Source of the DNA: Bolinopsis microptera
Taxonomy: Eukaryota > Ctenophora > Tentaculata > Lobata > Bolinopsidae
DNA: 60,000 nucleotides
NCBI RefSeq assembly: GCF_026151205.1
Contig: NC_087082.1
Location: 4,011,408-4,071,407, forward strand
Direction of reading: 5' to 3'
Shown: one piece after another, positions 34,596 to 46,200 of the stretch
Position numbering within the stretch: position 1 is the stretch's first letter
How the letters are laid out: every line of letters begins with the position of its first letter
The notes under the pieces: model-generated
Databases searched by the model: none
The model's input: the letters and a program-made list of their open reading frames with translations, nothing else
Told to the model about the DNA's origin: nothing
Made by a program: the position numbers and the translations under genes

Positions 34596-37500
34596 CTGGT
34601 GGAGAGAGGGAGAGTTAGAATAAAGATCGAGGTTTTGTTAAAAATCAGTGCTGTTTGCTTATCAGATAGTTTCATATCAAAAATTTGTTTCACCGTTAAA
34701 TCTACAATTAAAACTGAACATTTAAATGCATAAATTATATTAGTATTACTACGAGTGCTTCATTACTCGAATTTTCGGATAGCAAACGAAGAGGAACATT
34801 CCGTTGATGAACGATCTGCAGCACAAATATTTAGACTACACGGTGCCCAGGAATCCATTGACCTCCAGATAGTTGGTGATACGAGGATATGAAGACAGGA
34901 GACAACTGTTGAAGACAGGAGACAACTATTTAACAATATTGATGGTAGCAACATCCACGAGCTGAACACGCCAATTTAGCATTCATTATAAGCAAGACTG
35001 ACTGACCAGATCAATGAGACGAAGCCAAAGGAGACTTCGCCACAGTGCTTTACAATAGTCGATATCGAGATTTGCGAAACAATTTTACTGTACGTGTAAA
35101 ACAGGAGACTCCTTGACGATAAACCAGACATTAAACTCAAACAAAAGACTCGAACAAAAGACTCGAAATAACTAGCTACGTTGAACACGTGACTCCGAGA
35201 AAAGCGGCCCATCAAGCCTACCCTAATCTAAAACATGTCCATGCGCTTTTTGATGAGACACTGCCGCCAGAATGGCAACTCCGCGTATTCTCCTCGAGTC
35301 ATCCTAAAGTTTCTCAAGAACTGAGAATCTGTAACGTAGTCTTCGAGTCTACATCGGTTCAACTCCGGGGGAAGGAGGAACTTGGGGCACCTTTGTAGGT
35401 CGTAAATACTCAAGACCTAGAAGATTCTCTCTCATTTCTATTTCTAGAGCACTAAAAAAAGCTGCTGGTAGCCTTTTTCGATTTTTCATGAAGATCACGT
35501 TACACGTTTTGTATCAAAATAATTCAACCCACGCAATACAGCAGCAAAAACAGGGCACGTGATACTTACAATGCAGTCGGGTGGACAATCAGCAACCTCC
35601 TGGGCCAGCTTTCTGGCTAGTCTAAAGGCGTCAGTGTCAAATGGTTTTACTGGAGATGGGGCTGAAAATGAATCGAGGTTACTCCTGAGAATTTTCAACT
35701 ATTTAACTATTCGGAAATAAAACAGAAATTAGAGATTTGACATTTGAATTAGACGGTGAAAAATTGACATAAATAGGGTTTTTATATTTAAACCTTGAAC
35801 ACAATGTTAAACTTACATCTTGGTTTAGGAGGAGATTTTACTCTGGAAGGAGATTCGATCGTGTTCCTTATCTTATTGACGATATCCTTGGGAGGGCTCT
35901 CTTTTATCTTGGGGTCTATCTCTCCGGAATGTTTGTAAGCAGTTCCAGCTGGTAGACCGTTTGATACTCGTACCTGAATAAAGAGGATATTAGTTCGGCA
36001 GTTCATTGAATTTTAAGTGAGACTTATTCATTGAATAAGTCTCGCTTAAAGTTGAAATCGATAATACAGCCAATATAAAAACCATGGAATCTAATAGAAA
36101 AAAGGACAAATATAAGCTGTGAAAATGAGCCTTACCCTAGGGCCCCTGTCCGGACTCTTGAATCTCTGAGGACTTGGTGTTCTGTGCCTAACCGGACTTG
36201 TGTTCTTGTTTGAGCCTCCCTTGGTGATCCTTGGCGGTGAAGATCCCTTCTGTGACCTGTTACACTCCCAACGGATAGGCTGGGACACCACTGGCGACAT
36301 GGGTCGTCGAGTGGTGGGGTGGGCCTGTAAATCTTCACCCAACATTACAGGTACCTGAAAATAGTTATATTATTTTAGATTTACTCCGGGTTGGCCTAGC
36401 TATTAAAACTGGTTTAAATTGGTTTAGCTTTTAAGTTTTACTGTCAAATAGTACGTTGCTTTATATTTTCTCTCCTTTTCTTAACTTGAACTACTACTAG
36501 TTAATTGAAAACAGATTTATCATGTATGGGCATTGGGCGGGGTTTCTTTTTTTCTTAACACAAAGTTGAGTCAAGAGTCTAAAAACTCTTTTATAAATAA
36601 ATTGCAATTTTCTACGGTCATACTTTTAAACTTTTTGAGATATAATCTGTAACCAGTACCTGAGTATAATTTCCGTGTTTGTTGACAGCTTTAGGAGTGT
36701 GGAAGTTAGAAATTGCGTTGGGACTGTCCTCGGGATCATACGCAATGCTTTCCTTTCTGTCAACTCTAAAAGGAATGTTTACTAGTCAACTCTCTGTTGT
36801 ATGGGATACTTTGGTGGATTTTCCATTTTATTACCAAAATATCATTCAACAGGATTGACAAACAGATATTTCTGTTTCTTAGGAAGAATAGTAACACAAC
36901 ACTCTACTCACGGTTTTTGAACATCACCAGGTTCTTCGATTTGGGGTGGATCTGGCATTCTGCAAATTATAGCACAGCTTAGCATCATAGCGATAGCAAC
37001 CTTTTTCATTCAATCAAAGCATCATTTTATTTAGAAGTAATTTTGCTATTTAAGAAAATCTAAAATAAGATGTGAGGTCTTGAGTTTCTGCTTTGCACAC
37101 TTAGAGACGTAGGAATCGAATCCTTTTATAGTAAGACCGCGTCTCTAGAGGGTTAGAGACCGTGTCTCAACATAGTACTAGAGACATTTAGAGCGCACCA
37201 ACCTGTCCCTCTCCTCATCACACTCAGCCGGGGGTGGCAGGTCAGAGTCTTCACACAGCGGTGTGCTTAGCTCACCCGAGATGCTGTCCAAATCTTTGTT
37301 ATCAGCTCTACACAGCAGATTAGCAAAATTAGCAAAAAGGGCAGGTATTTAGTGTAATCCCCAACGTCGGGAGATAGCATTAGCATTTAGCGTCATGCAT
37401 ATTGGAACTTCAATTCGGGCGATTTCGACCTTTAAGCCGAGCCGCGCGGCTCCTGCCAGCCGAATTTGGCTGGCAACGTGGGCAGCGAAGTGTAATTGTT

Positions 37501-39295
37501 ACTTGCTAGTGCTTGGAAACATTTTTTAGAGCCGTGCTGCTGTATAGGTTTGGTAGCATGAACCTACTTCCAAGGCAAACGGTAAGGTTTTGCAAGCTCC
37601 TCAGTAATGCTATCTTTGTCACTAAACATAAAGACATTGAACATTAATTAATATAGTATGGAATGCGAGTGCAACACATGTAACTGGCTAAAAAGGAATA
37701 ACAGTGCGGTTAGATTTCACACATAATCCAAATGCTTTACTACGATCGATTAAAAATTACACCATGAAGAAATATCTAAAATTTGATAAAATGTAATTAC
37801 CCGGCGTCGTCTTCTTTTTCTGAAATGGGGGCAATTAAAGAATAAGATCTCAATACTGTTAAGATTCTAAAAGCACAATATCTTTTGCGAATTCGTGTTT
37901 ACATAATAGCTTTTGAATGAAGTTGGCTAAACTTCGCAAGAAGCCAATTAAATGGGATTTTAAGTGCTGAACATTTATAATTTTATGTTCATTCAATGAC
38001 AAATCCTTCGGTAGTTTTCAGTGTACTTGAAATTGAATCCAACAAAAGTAAAGGTGCAAAACATCTTTTATAAACACAATAACAGGTTTGAGGACGAAAG
38101 ATTTTTCTCTCAGTTTAAATGGTCAACAAATAATAGTACGAACACTGATACATGGATTATTTAAATGAAAATGTTGGCGGATCCTCCTTGTTTGGTTGTG
38201 AAAACCAACATGAAACTGAGATTTCGGAAGGACAAGACTTGAAGCTAATATCAAGCCTTCAGCGAACGGGTGCCTTGGAGCTGGAAAATACGACCACAAA
38301 CAGACCATGTTTAGACTTGGAGGCCAGGGCTTTTCGTTTCCAACTCATAAGACCAGAAGCTAACTTATAGACGTTAGCGCGTGGTGGCGATGAGGGCCGG
38401 GCCGGGGATAGATTGTCTACCTGTTTAGAGGGCCCCGGACCGTCGCAGCCACACAGTGGCCCTAAATTGCGGGGTTGTGTGGGAAGTTTCAACAATCCAA
38501 CGACGCTTTATCAGAAAGTTAGAGCATTATAAAACTCATTATTAAAAACATTTTGGAGGACAACTGATATTTTTCTCAAAAAGGCCTCCTAAAGCACTTG
38601 GCCCATCACTTACCTTCTTCTGCTGCCTCCTCTTCGGCCGCTTCCTCCTCTGCTGCTACTTCCTCCTCCTTATCCTCCTCTGTCTGCATGGCTGTTTCTG
38701 ATAACTGGGGTACCAGGAACTTGAGAGTACCCTGGTCGTTACTCAGGCGGATCAGTGTAGTTCCGTACGCGCCCTGAAGTTGAGAGGTATTTACAATATT
38801 AATTAGGAATACTGGACTTGTCAGCGGTTGTTAACTCATTCTGGCAGTTAGGACTTGGAAATCTAAGAGGATTAATTATAATATACTTATAAATCATAGA
38901 ATATAGATATCGTAAGTGTAGCAAGAATTTATTAATATTCAACGGTCGGTGTCATAAAATGATCAAAATACAAAGGCCTAAACATTGATTGGAGACGAAC
39001 GTAAATGTATCTGACTTTGGGTCTCTTTTGTCAGAGCAGATTCTGCTATTATGGCAACTCAACGGTGGATTATGAGAAAACCTTTACGACCCGACAACCT
39101 GAAATCAGGAGGTAATCACAGCACTTTAGACTAAAATACCTGAAGAGACAGTGCGTAGAAACCAGCCAGTAAAGAAGCCTGTTCTGGTGGCTGTTCTGGT
39201 GAACAATCTGGCATAGAAGAGTCATAGCATGGGGCTGGAAGGGGGACAACCTCGCCCAGAGGGGCCGGTGGAGGCACAACTTCAACAAGAGACAT
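34407..39295 (-). CDS. Villin-headpiece (dematin-like) actin-binding protein with two alternative last exons
   Basis: Minus-strand exons are 39295-39140, 38773-38614, 37819-37801, 37307-37203, 36959-36912, 36765-36660, 36354-36136, 35973-35817 and 35661-35570. They are followed by either 35416-35228 or 34595-34407. Phases agree at every junction, giving 416 aa with either end. The start is MSLVEVVPPPAPLGEVVPLP. A Glu/Ala-rich stretch follows at about 85-110, then a long Pro/Ser/Arg linker with SNFHTPK, RRPMSPV and TPSPQRFKSPD. A helix FRLARKLAQEVADCPPDCI precedes the headpiece. The headpiece (LLPPELD, EEYIS, WKQQEIKKELGLF) is clearly of villin type and should bind F-actin. Size, a disordered body and a C-terminal headpiece resemble dematin, but no gelsolin or LIM domains are seen and true orthology is not shown. 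The gene includes a 19-nt microexon. Confidence 0.85.
35228..35416 (-). other. Alternative terminal exon A, divergent headpiece
   Basis: A 189-nt exon in the same phase as exon B, starting VLSIYDLQRCPKFLLPPELN and ending FWRQCLIKKRMDMF and a stop. The core Leu/Phe pattern is kept. The WKQQEIKKELGLF tip of exon B is replaced by WRQCLIKKRMDMF, so actin affinity may differ. The two exons must be alternative ends because each carries a stop. Confidence 0.88.
37420..37500. repeat. GC-rich hairpin island in headpiece-gene intron
   Basis: GAGCCGCGCGGCTC and GCCAGCC-GAATTT-GGCTGGC form two adjacent hairpins inside an otherwise AT-rich intron. It resembles the hairpin block at about 20085-20125 in style and may be the end of a similar small mobile element. 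Confidence 0.55.
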
Positions 39296-42203
39296 GGCAC
39301 ACACTCGAATCAGAGAAGAGAGTGAGGGGATAGTGAGGGGAGGGTTGTTACAACAACGCCACCTGGACCAAGGTCCCTGGAGAGGGGAGTGCCACCTGTG
39401 CTCCTATCTCCTTGGGAACGTGATGCTGGTTGTGGGGTTATCTCCTCGTCTGCTTGTTTAAATTCCTGATAGCCAGAGGTATTTTCTAGTCGTGCTACAT
39501 TTTAATACATGAAGTTCATGGAGGAAGTAAGTGACCTTTTCTTGCTTGAGTTTGACTTAATTTTTGACAGGATTAGTCTCAGCCCATCAATTCTCAAGGA
39601 TCTTTCCCAGGACCCGTCTAATTGGATTAGGAATCGTATTGTGCGGGGTTTGGGTCACTTTGAAATAATTACAATCTGAGTTGCGGGGAACGACCTCTGC
39701 AACGACCTGGCAAGTAATGCCATTAGAGGAGACCGTTAATTGTACCAATTGCATGAGCTGAACGGTGGAAAATGTCCAGAATTTTTGGTAGCCCATAGCA
39801 ACAACTGCATGAGGGAAACTTGATGCGACGGTTTAAAGCAGAGTCGTGACGTTGTGCCCTGGTGGCACTGAGTGTTACGTGGAGTCGCAGTTACACAACT
39901 TGTCATACTTGGGAGATTGCCAGAGTAAAAACTTAATAGTATGTGAGAATAAATTCCGAGAAAGTTGGAAAAAGGGGAGCATCTTATGGAAAAACCATGG
40001 AGATCGGTTGTGATAAACAACCATTTGCTAATCAGCAGTTCAATAAGTGGAGTCAATGTAAATTAAGAGAAGAAAAGCTTGTTTTTTATAAATTAAATTA
40101 AAATATGTCTATTAATGATGCAAATGATGAACAGATTATAAATAAAAAGGTCAAAAAGCTTGTCACGAAAATACACATATTCGCTGGTAAGTTTCCTTCC
40201 CTTCTCACCGATTATTAAGCTTACCCTAAATGCCTGATCACCACAGGGATGATTGCACACATCTGCTGTGTAGTATCCGGGAGTAGACTGATCGGGTTCG
40301 TCCTTGATGCCGTGTCTTCTCATGTACCGACTTATCATAACCTTCATCAACGCTGACCGGGTTGAACCGACCGATTGAGCCATGTTCAGGCACTCTATTG
40401 GGGAGTCGGAAAGGTTGACTTTATGTGGGATATTGCCTTTAGAGGATTGTGTTTTCGGAAGTTGTGTGGTAAGGAAGAGTTTGAGCAGACAAGCTAGAAA
40501 ACCGACGGTGAACAAGATAACGAGAAGAGCTCCAAACAGGTTTGCGTTTAAAGAAGTAGAAAATATCGCGTGGCAAGCAAACCAGCAGCTATTCGGTGTA
40601 GTACATCACTGTAATTAAATACCACTAACTCGGCAGACTCAACCTCTATTGGCAGACTCATCCTCTCCCAAGCAGACTCACACGATGTACCAATGAGGAA
40701 GAAGCACCACTCCAGCTCGAACTAATCAGAGAACATAAGCAGAACCTCGTGACCCTGTGGTTAACAGACTACAGGACAGGTCCGTATTGGACCGTTCCAA
40801 GCTAGCCAGAGCCTTAATTGGAGACAGTTACCGGGGTAATGGACCAGGTTGCCCTGGATACCGTACCTGGATCATCCACCTTTTCCGGGAGCAAGTTAAA
40901 ACAGAGCTAGGAGATGTAGACTGTCTCTTAGCGGGGAATTGTGGGAATACAACGTTATAATGAGATCATTAGCTCATTATTGTGAACTCATTACAGCTAA
41001 TTATAGATTCGTTTACAACAAGTTGGGATGGAGTATGAGATTGGATGGAACTGGTAATTTGGAGGGAACTTGTGGTATAGAACTAGATAGCTAGAGTAGG
41101 TATAATTCATTTCTGGTCCAGTGGCATATAGGTTGGCTTGGGATCTTGTAGTTTTACTTACTGCTGGCAAGTAGAACTACAAGAACTCATGAGTATGAGC
41201 TGGTATAAGGATGTGTTCAAAGGGAACCCACCTTTTATAAACTGGTGATAATTTGTCATATATTACTTTAGACGTTTCTATCAAACATAAAAACCATGGT
41301 AGATCTAGAACTGGTGGAAAATTCTAAAAGTGCAATCACCTACAAACTACATTGGGCAATTCAAATTTCACTAATATAGATACTAGATACATAATATATT
41401 TCGAACCTTCACTTCAAGGACGGAAGAATAAACTTTGGATTTAATAATTTTACATCCTATTTTGATCGCTACGTAGAGGATCGTGCAATAATAATAATCT
41501 TACTATATGTAAAGCGAGACGATATATGTGTATATATCTGTACCATTTTACTGACACCATGGCTTCAACTTTAACACGACGTTCCGCAAAAACCGTAAAA
41601 GATATAAAACTGAAACTTTATGACTGGCTCAAATGCCTTAATGACCTTCAAATCAGCATGAAAAAATAAAAAATTGGCCAAGGAATAATAATTTTAGTGC
41701 CCAAAATTTGGACCCCAAGACGGTGTAAAAACGCGAATTAAAATTAGGTAATAATTATTTTAGTCTCTTGACTCTTCAGTCTTGACAACATTTTAGGATT
41801 ATACGGGTTCCTGCTAGTATATATAGGTGAAAGGTGCTTTGGTATATTCACAGTATCTAAGTGGAAAAATGTTGATTGATATCTTGCCAAAAACTTTCCA
41901 TACATAGTAAAATTGGCCTCTTAGATTTGAGGTTGTTGAATTGCAGCATTCAAAATAAAGATGATAGACAATAGGTGGATTTTTTTCAGCGATGAGTCAA
42001 CGTCAATTCACAATATTGTGCTTGTGGTACAGCGTAACGGGTGTTGTCTCTTGGTACAAAATTCAGGTTATTCACACGTTATTTTACACGCCATAGCTTC
42101 TCTTTCAAGGATAGAAAATTTAACACAAGATTGTGCACGGTTTAAATTTACCAAATCATGCCAGACAGCTCAAAACATCACACCGAGCAAGGTGATATCT
42201 TAC
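39296..42203. other. Upstream region of the headpiece gene
   Basis: It should contain the promoter for the exon at 39295. Apart from a candidate exon at 40383-40225 I see no supported coding sequence. The DNA is AT-rich without conspicuous repeats. Confidence 0.35.
40225..40383 (-). CDS. Candidate coding exon of 53 codons (possible alternative first exon)
   Basis: The minus-strand ATG at 40383 opens MAQSVGSTRSALMKVMISRY and runs 53 codons, with GYYTADVCNHPCGDQAFR before a good donor (AGG|GTAAGC) in phase 0. The open frame also extends upstream through a strongly hydrophobic stretch (GALLVILFTVGFLACLLKLF) that has no ATG. Phase 0 would allow splicing to headpiece-gene exon 2 at 38773, making this an alternative first exon. 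It could also be the visible part of an independent gene. The product family is not recognised. Confidence 0.35.
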
Positions 42204-42314
42204 CGTATTATCACAACCATGAGGACACTTCTGTTGATTTTCATTTTCAACATCATTTTCTAGTTGTGTGTCATCTGGCACATACATCATATCAGCATAC
42301 TCTTCGGTGGCCAT
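42204..42314 (-). CDS. Candidate first exon, 37 codons, acidic
   Basis: The minus-strand ATG at 42314 opens MATEEYADMMYVPDDTQLEN and reaches a donor (ACG|GTAAGA) in phase 0. No AG occurs in the 60 bases upstream, so this is a first coding exon, not an internal one. Its partner is unknown; exon 2 of the headpiece gene at 38773 is phase-compatible. Confidence 0.4.
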
Positions 42315-43259
42315 AATCGTCAAAGTCAAAGGAGAAGGATAAAAACGAAACCCAAAAGAAAAGGTAAGTGGATGGATGAAAATACAAGGATACAGGAAGA
42401 GGTATAGTCTACGTTAACGAGTCTGTCTCTACCAGAGATCATATATACAAGCTCATAACACGTGGGCTAGAGATATTTCTTATTGGCCGCATTTCCTGTT
42501 AGAGTACGCAATAATTTAATGACTTAATCATCTTTTAATTTAGAAGACGAGAGTGAATCTTTTGTTGCTGGTCAGAGTTACAGCCAATAATTCCAGGACA
42601 CTCAAGTTTAATCCAGGTCATTACTCTCGGAATGTTTGACCCAATCTCCACCATTCCGCTGCAGGATTTCCAAAATCGAGCTCTGATTATTTGTCAGAAC
42701 ACTCGGCTGGTCTGCCTAAATGGACTAAGCTACATGATCTGAGAGTCTGTTGCTAGGACGACCAGTATTTAGGTATTTAACAGGAATGTTTGCGGAGGAC
42801 ATAGTCCGGCAATTATTCAGGTGTTTAAATTTAGCGAGGTTTACCAGATAAGAGCAGGAAGTTGAGTTATTATTACGTAGCTGAAAGTTTGAAATTATAA
42901 AGCACGTTTTAAACGCGTGACGAATATATTCGTGAGAAAACAGTAAACAATTGCGAGGATGACATCGATCTAGAACATGTAGAAGAGTCTAAAGCAAATG
43001 GGTCATTAGCAATTTATCTCATTGACGTTTCATGACATCTAAATGTTCACGAGCCGGATCGGAAGAGCAGTAACTAAACGAAGATAATCGACCGACTAAA
43101 CAGTCAGGATAAAAACTTACAAGGATCATGATCAAAAGAGCCCGCATACATGGTTAAATAGCAAGGGTTGTTAGGGAAATGTAACATGTATTTTCTGAAT
43201 ATTATCAATTATAAATACTAATCAAACAAACTATAAATCTTTGGAATTATAGAACCTAC
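42315..43259. other. Non-coding gap
   Basis: I see no exon here. It lies between the candidate first exon at 42314 and the last recognised exon of the acidic gene at 43260, and may hold that gene's 3' UTR or a missed terminal exon. Confidence 0.35.
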
Positions 43260-46200
43260 CTCCAAGAAAGCGACGAGTTTGTCCCTGGTGTGTTCGTCAT
43301 CATTACCGGTGTTATCGGACATTGACTCTGCGACGATCCTTCGTGCGGCGTGTTTTATAAGCTCCTCTCTTCTGTTTGCTAGTGACTCCTGGTGGTCGGA
43401 TTATATTAATTATTCGTATTAACCTTCATATTCAGGAATAAATAGATGCTAGAGCTGTTAGACGAGCAGTTTTAAGTTTCATGAAATCAAAATTATTTTG
43501 TACGGAAAATTAAATTACATTTAATTTTGGGGAAAAGGCCTATTTTGAGATTTCGACGTAATTATGTTGACGACTTACCATGCACGGAATGAACAGAGAT
43601 TGTCTGTCAGATGATATCAGAACTTGTGTCTCAAGATCCGCAGCATTGGCTTCTATCTCAAGAGTCATTCTGCTCACCTGAAAACGTCCTCGGTAATTTG
43701 GAAAATAATGTTAAATTAATGTTATTTATTATCGACTGAGTGATTAAAATTTGCTATTCCAGACTACAATTCTCACGCCACCCACCAGTGAAACGTAGAT
43801 CACGTGACTGGGAGGTTGCTGGGAGGCCCATAACTTCAGATAGTGACTGACACTCGATCCTCATTAGAAGAGATTCGGGAGTGATTTGACCTAGCTATAT
43901 GGTCACACAGTCAATTACCACTCAGATGTGAGGCCAGGAGCAGTAATTATTGCGTGAGAAAGAAATCGGATCTGATAAGCAATCTGCCTTACTTAAGTTG
44001 GCAGGGAAACTTAAACTTATCATTTCTGGAATTCAACTCTGTGAATCGTTTTATTCCTGTTTTTCAACCCCATCCCACTTTCTACTGTTCGTGTTAAGGC
44101 AGTTACCTCAGACGGAACTTCAATAGGAGGAGGGGGAGGAGGTAAGAGAGCTTCACCCTTCACTTCCAGATCCAAGTCTGTCACTGTCTCATCCATTTCT
44201 CCTGAAAACAGATTGTTCGGATGATGAAACTTAAATACATCCGGATAAAACATTTCAAAATGGGTCAATTCACTTACAAAAATCACTTATCAAGCTTTCA
44301 AACAAATTCCAATTACCAGCTGGTGGATTATCTTCAACTTCATCTTCTTTTTCTTCTTCAACTTCTTCTTCCTCATCCTTTTTCTCCTCATCTCCAGGCG
44401 TATTTTCTTCTTCGTTACCTTTAGATGAAAATAGTAAACTAAGGGAAGAGTCAAATTTGATTTAATATTAAATTAGTGGGCACATTTTTAAGATCTAGAC
44501 TAGACCTATGTAACTGTGTAGTTAGTGATTATCAAACATATTCAATTTCACTGTCACTACCTCTTATGATGCGACATATAACAGTCTCGATTTCTTTAGT
44601 CTACTTAAATTTAAGATCCTTAGACCAAACCATTTTGATTTGACATATCTGAAATTTCAGAACCGGTGTTTAGCCAGATCACGTGATCACATGTCTTGAC
44701 ACTCCTACAGGCTCAGACATGTCCTCAGTCTATCACGTGATCTTCAGAAACAAGATCACGAGCACAACATTCCATCCTGCACGTGACTGTCTCCCAACAA
44801 CACGTGACCTAGTTAGACGAGAATACCCCTCATGCTCTCATATAACTGGGGGACTAGAGGTATAAAAGCTGATGACGTATCACTGGAATCAAATGTCCTT
44901 TGTTACGAATACGGAACCACAGATTCCTTCTCAGTCTAACTACTGGTGAAACATCATCTGACGTACACCTACGATGCTCACTAATACGGAAGTGATACCT
45001 AACACGAAACGGATGTGGTCTAACGAGGATGAGAGTATATATCACAGAGCTGGAGGTTGGATGCCATCAGTTCTATCTCCCATCAAACGATACATCTACT
45101 CAGCTTTCACCAGAAAACCTCACAAACTTTCAACTTATCTTTCAACTGCGTTTTACGAACCCCGAAATTCCTCCGACAAGATGTGTAACCACAGCATTAC
45201 CACAGTTGACAACTCCAAACCTCTTTGTTCCCGGGCTGCTATCCCATGCTGCCTTCACTTTGCTCAAACGTCAGATACTGGAACACAGATGGACCAATCT
45301 TTCCTCTGCCCCACTGAAACCAGCTGTGACTACCTCAGTTTCGCCCCTCTGAGTCCTCAGACCAGCTACCGTGAAGCTCACTACGAACAAATGAGGACCT
45401 CTACATCAGACTCCTACTACACCAAGATCACCACTGAGGAGACCTTTATGGAGAGAACCTTTGTCCACCACCCATCATCTGGAGTGACCTCTCCAGATGC
45501 GACCCAATCCTCCTCCCAGATTGCTGTCTACTACCCTCATATGGGTATCCGTATGATGAACGTCTCGCAGTTTGTGGTGGAAGTTAACGTCGGAGCCCAG
45601 TTCCTGGATAAGCCCAAGAGAACGAAGGCAGCGGTCTTCAGAAGATCCCTGAAGACAATCTTGAAGCAGAAGTTGAGGAAGATTTTCTCCAAGAAGAGCA
45701 GACAACCTAAACACCTGGAGATCGTTCACGGAGAGAGCTTCTTTGAAGACTTCTAAATCTTGCTCTGTTCTGTGTATTTTTACTCATTGTTTTGTATATA
45801 GATTTGTACATAGATTTCATTGACTATAATAGTTCTAAACTTTATTTCAAATTCAATGTAGGCTTTATCTTATCAACAGTATCACTCAGTGATCCAAATT
45901 ATGACAACAGTTGAGGTGTAAAACACGTTCTAATATACATTCAATACGGCCACGCGGTCGCCAATTTTAGTAGTTTACTGGTCATGAATTTGACTGCAAG
46001 ACTAGTTTAACATCATTGTAGCGGTGCTCTAATCAAAGACTTTCCCAAATAATTAGTACCATCAACCGGAAAATAAACGCTGTAATTTATTTTTTAAATT
46101 ATTAACTTTGAATATATGATCGGCTAATTTGCAGGGTCAGGAATGTTGAATCGTATCGATAAGGCTCAATAATCTCTGAAATTAATTTTCAGCCCGGAAA

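Noticed and set aside
40093-40515. 140-aa single ORF with N-terminal membrane segment as a whole gene
   Set aside because: The proposed start is not ATG and the frame runs through a good splice donor. Only the 53-codon ATG-to-donor part was kept as a candidate exon.
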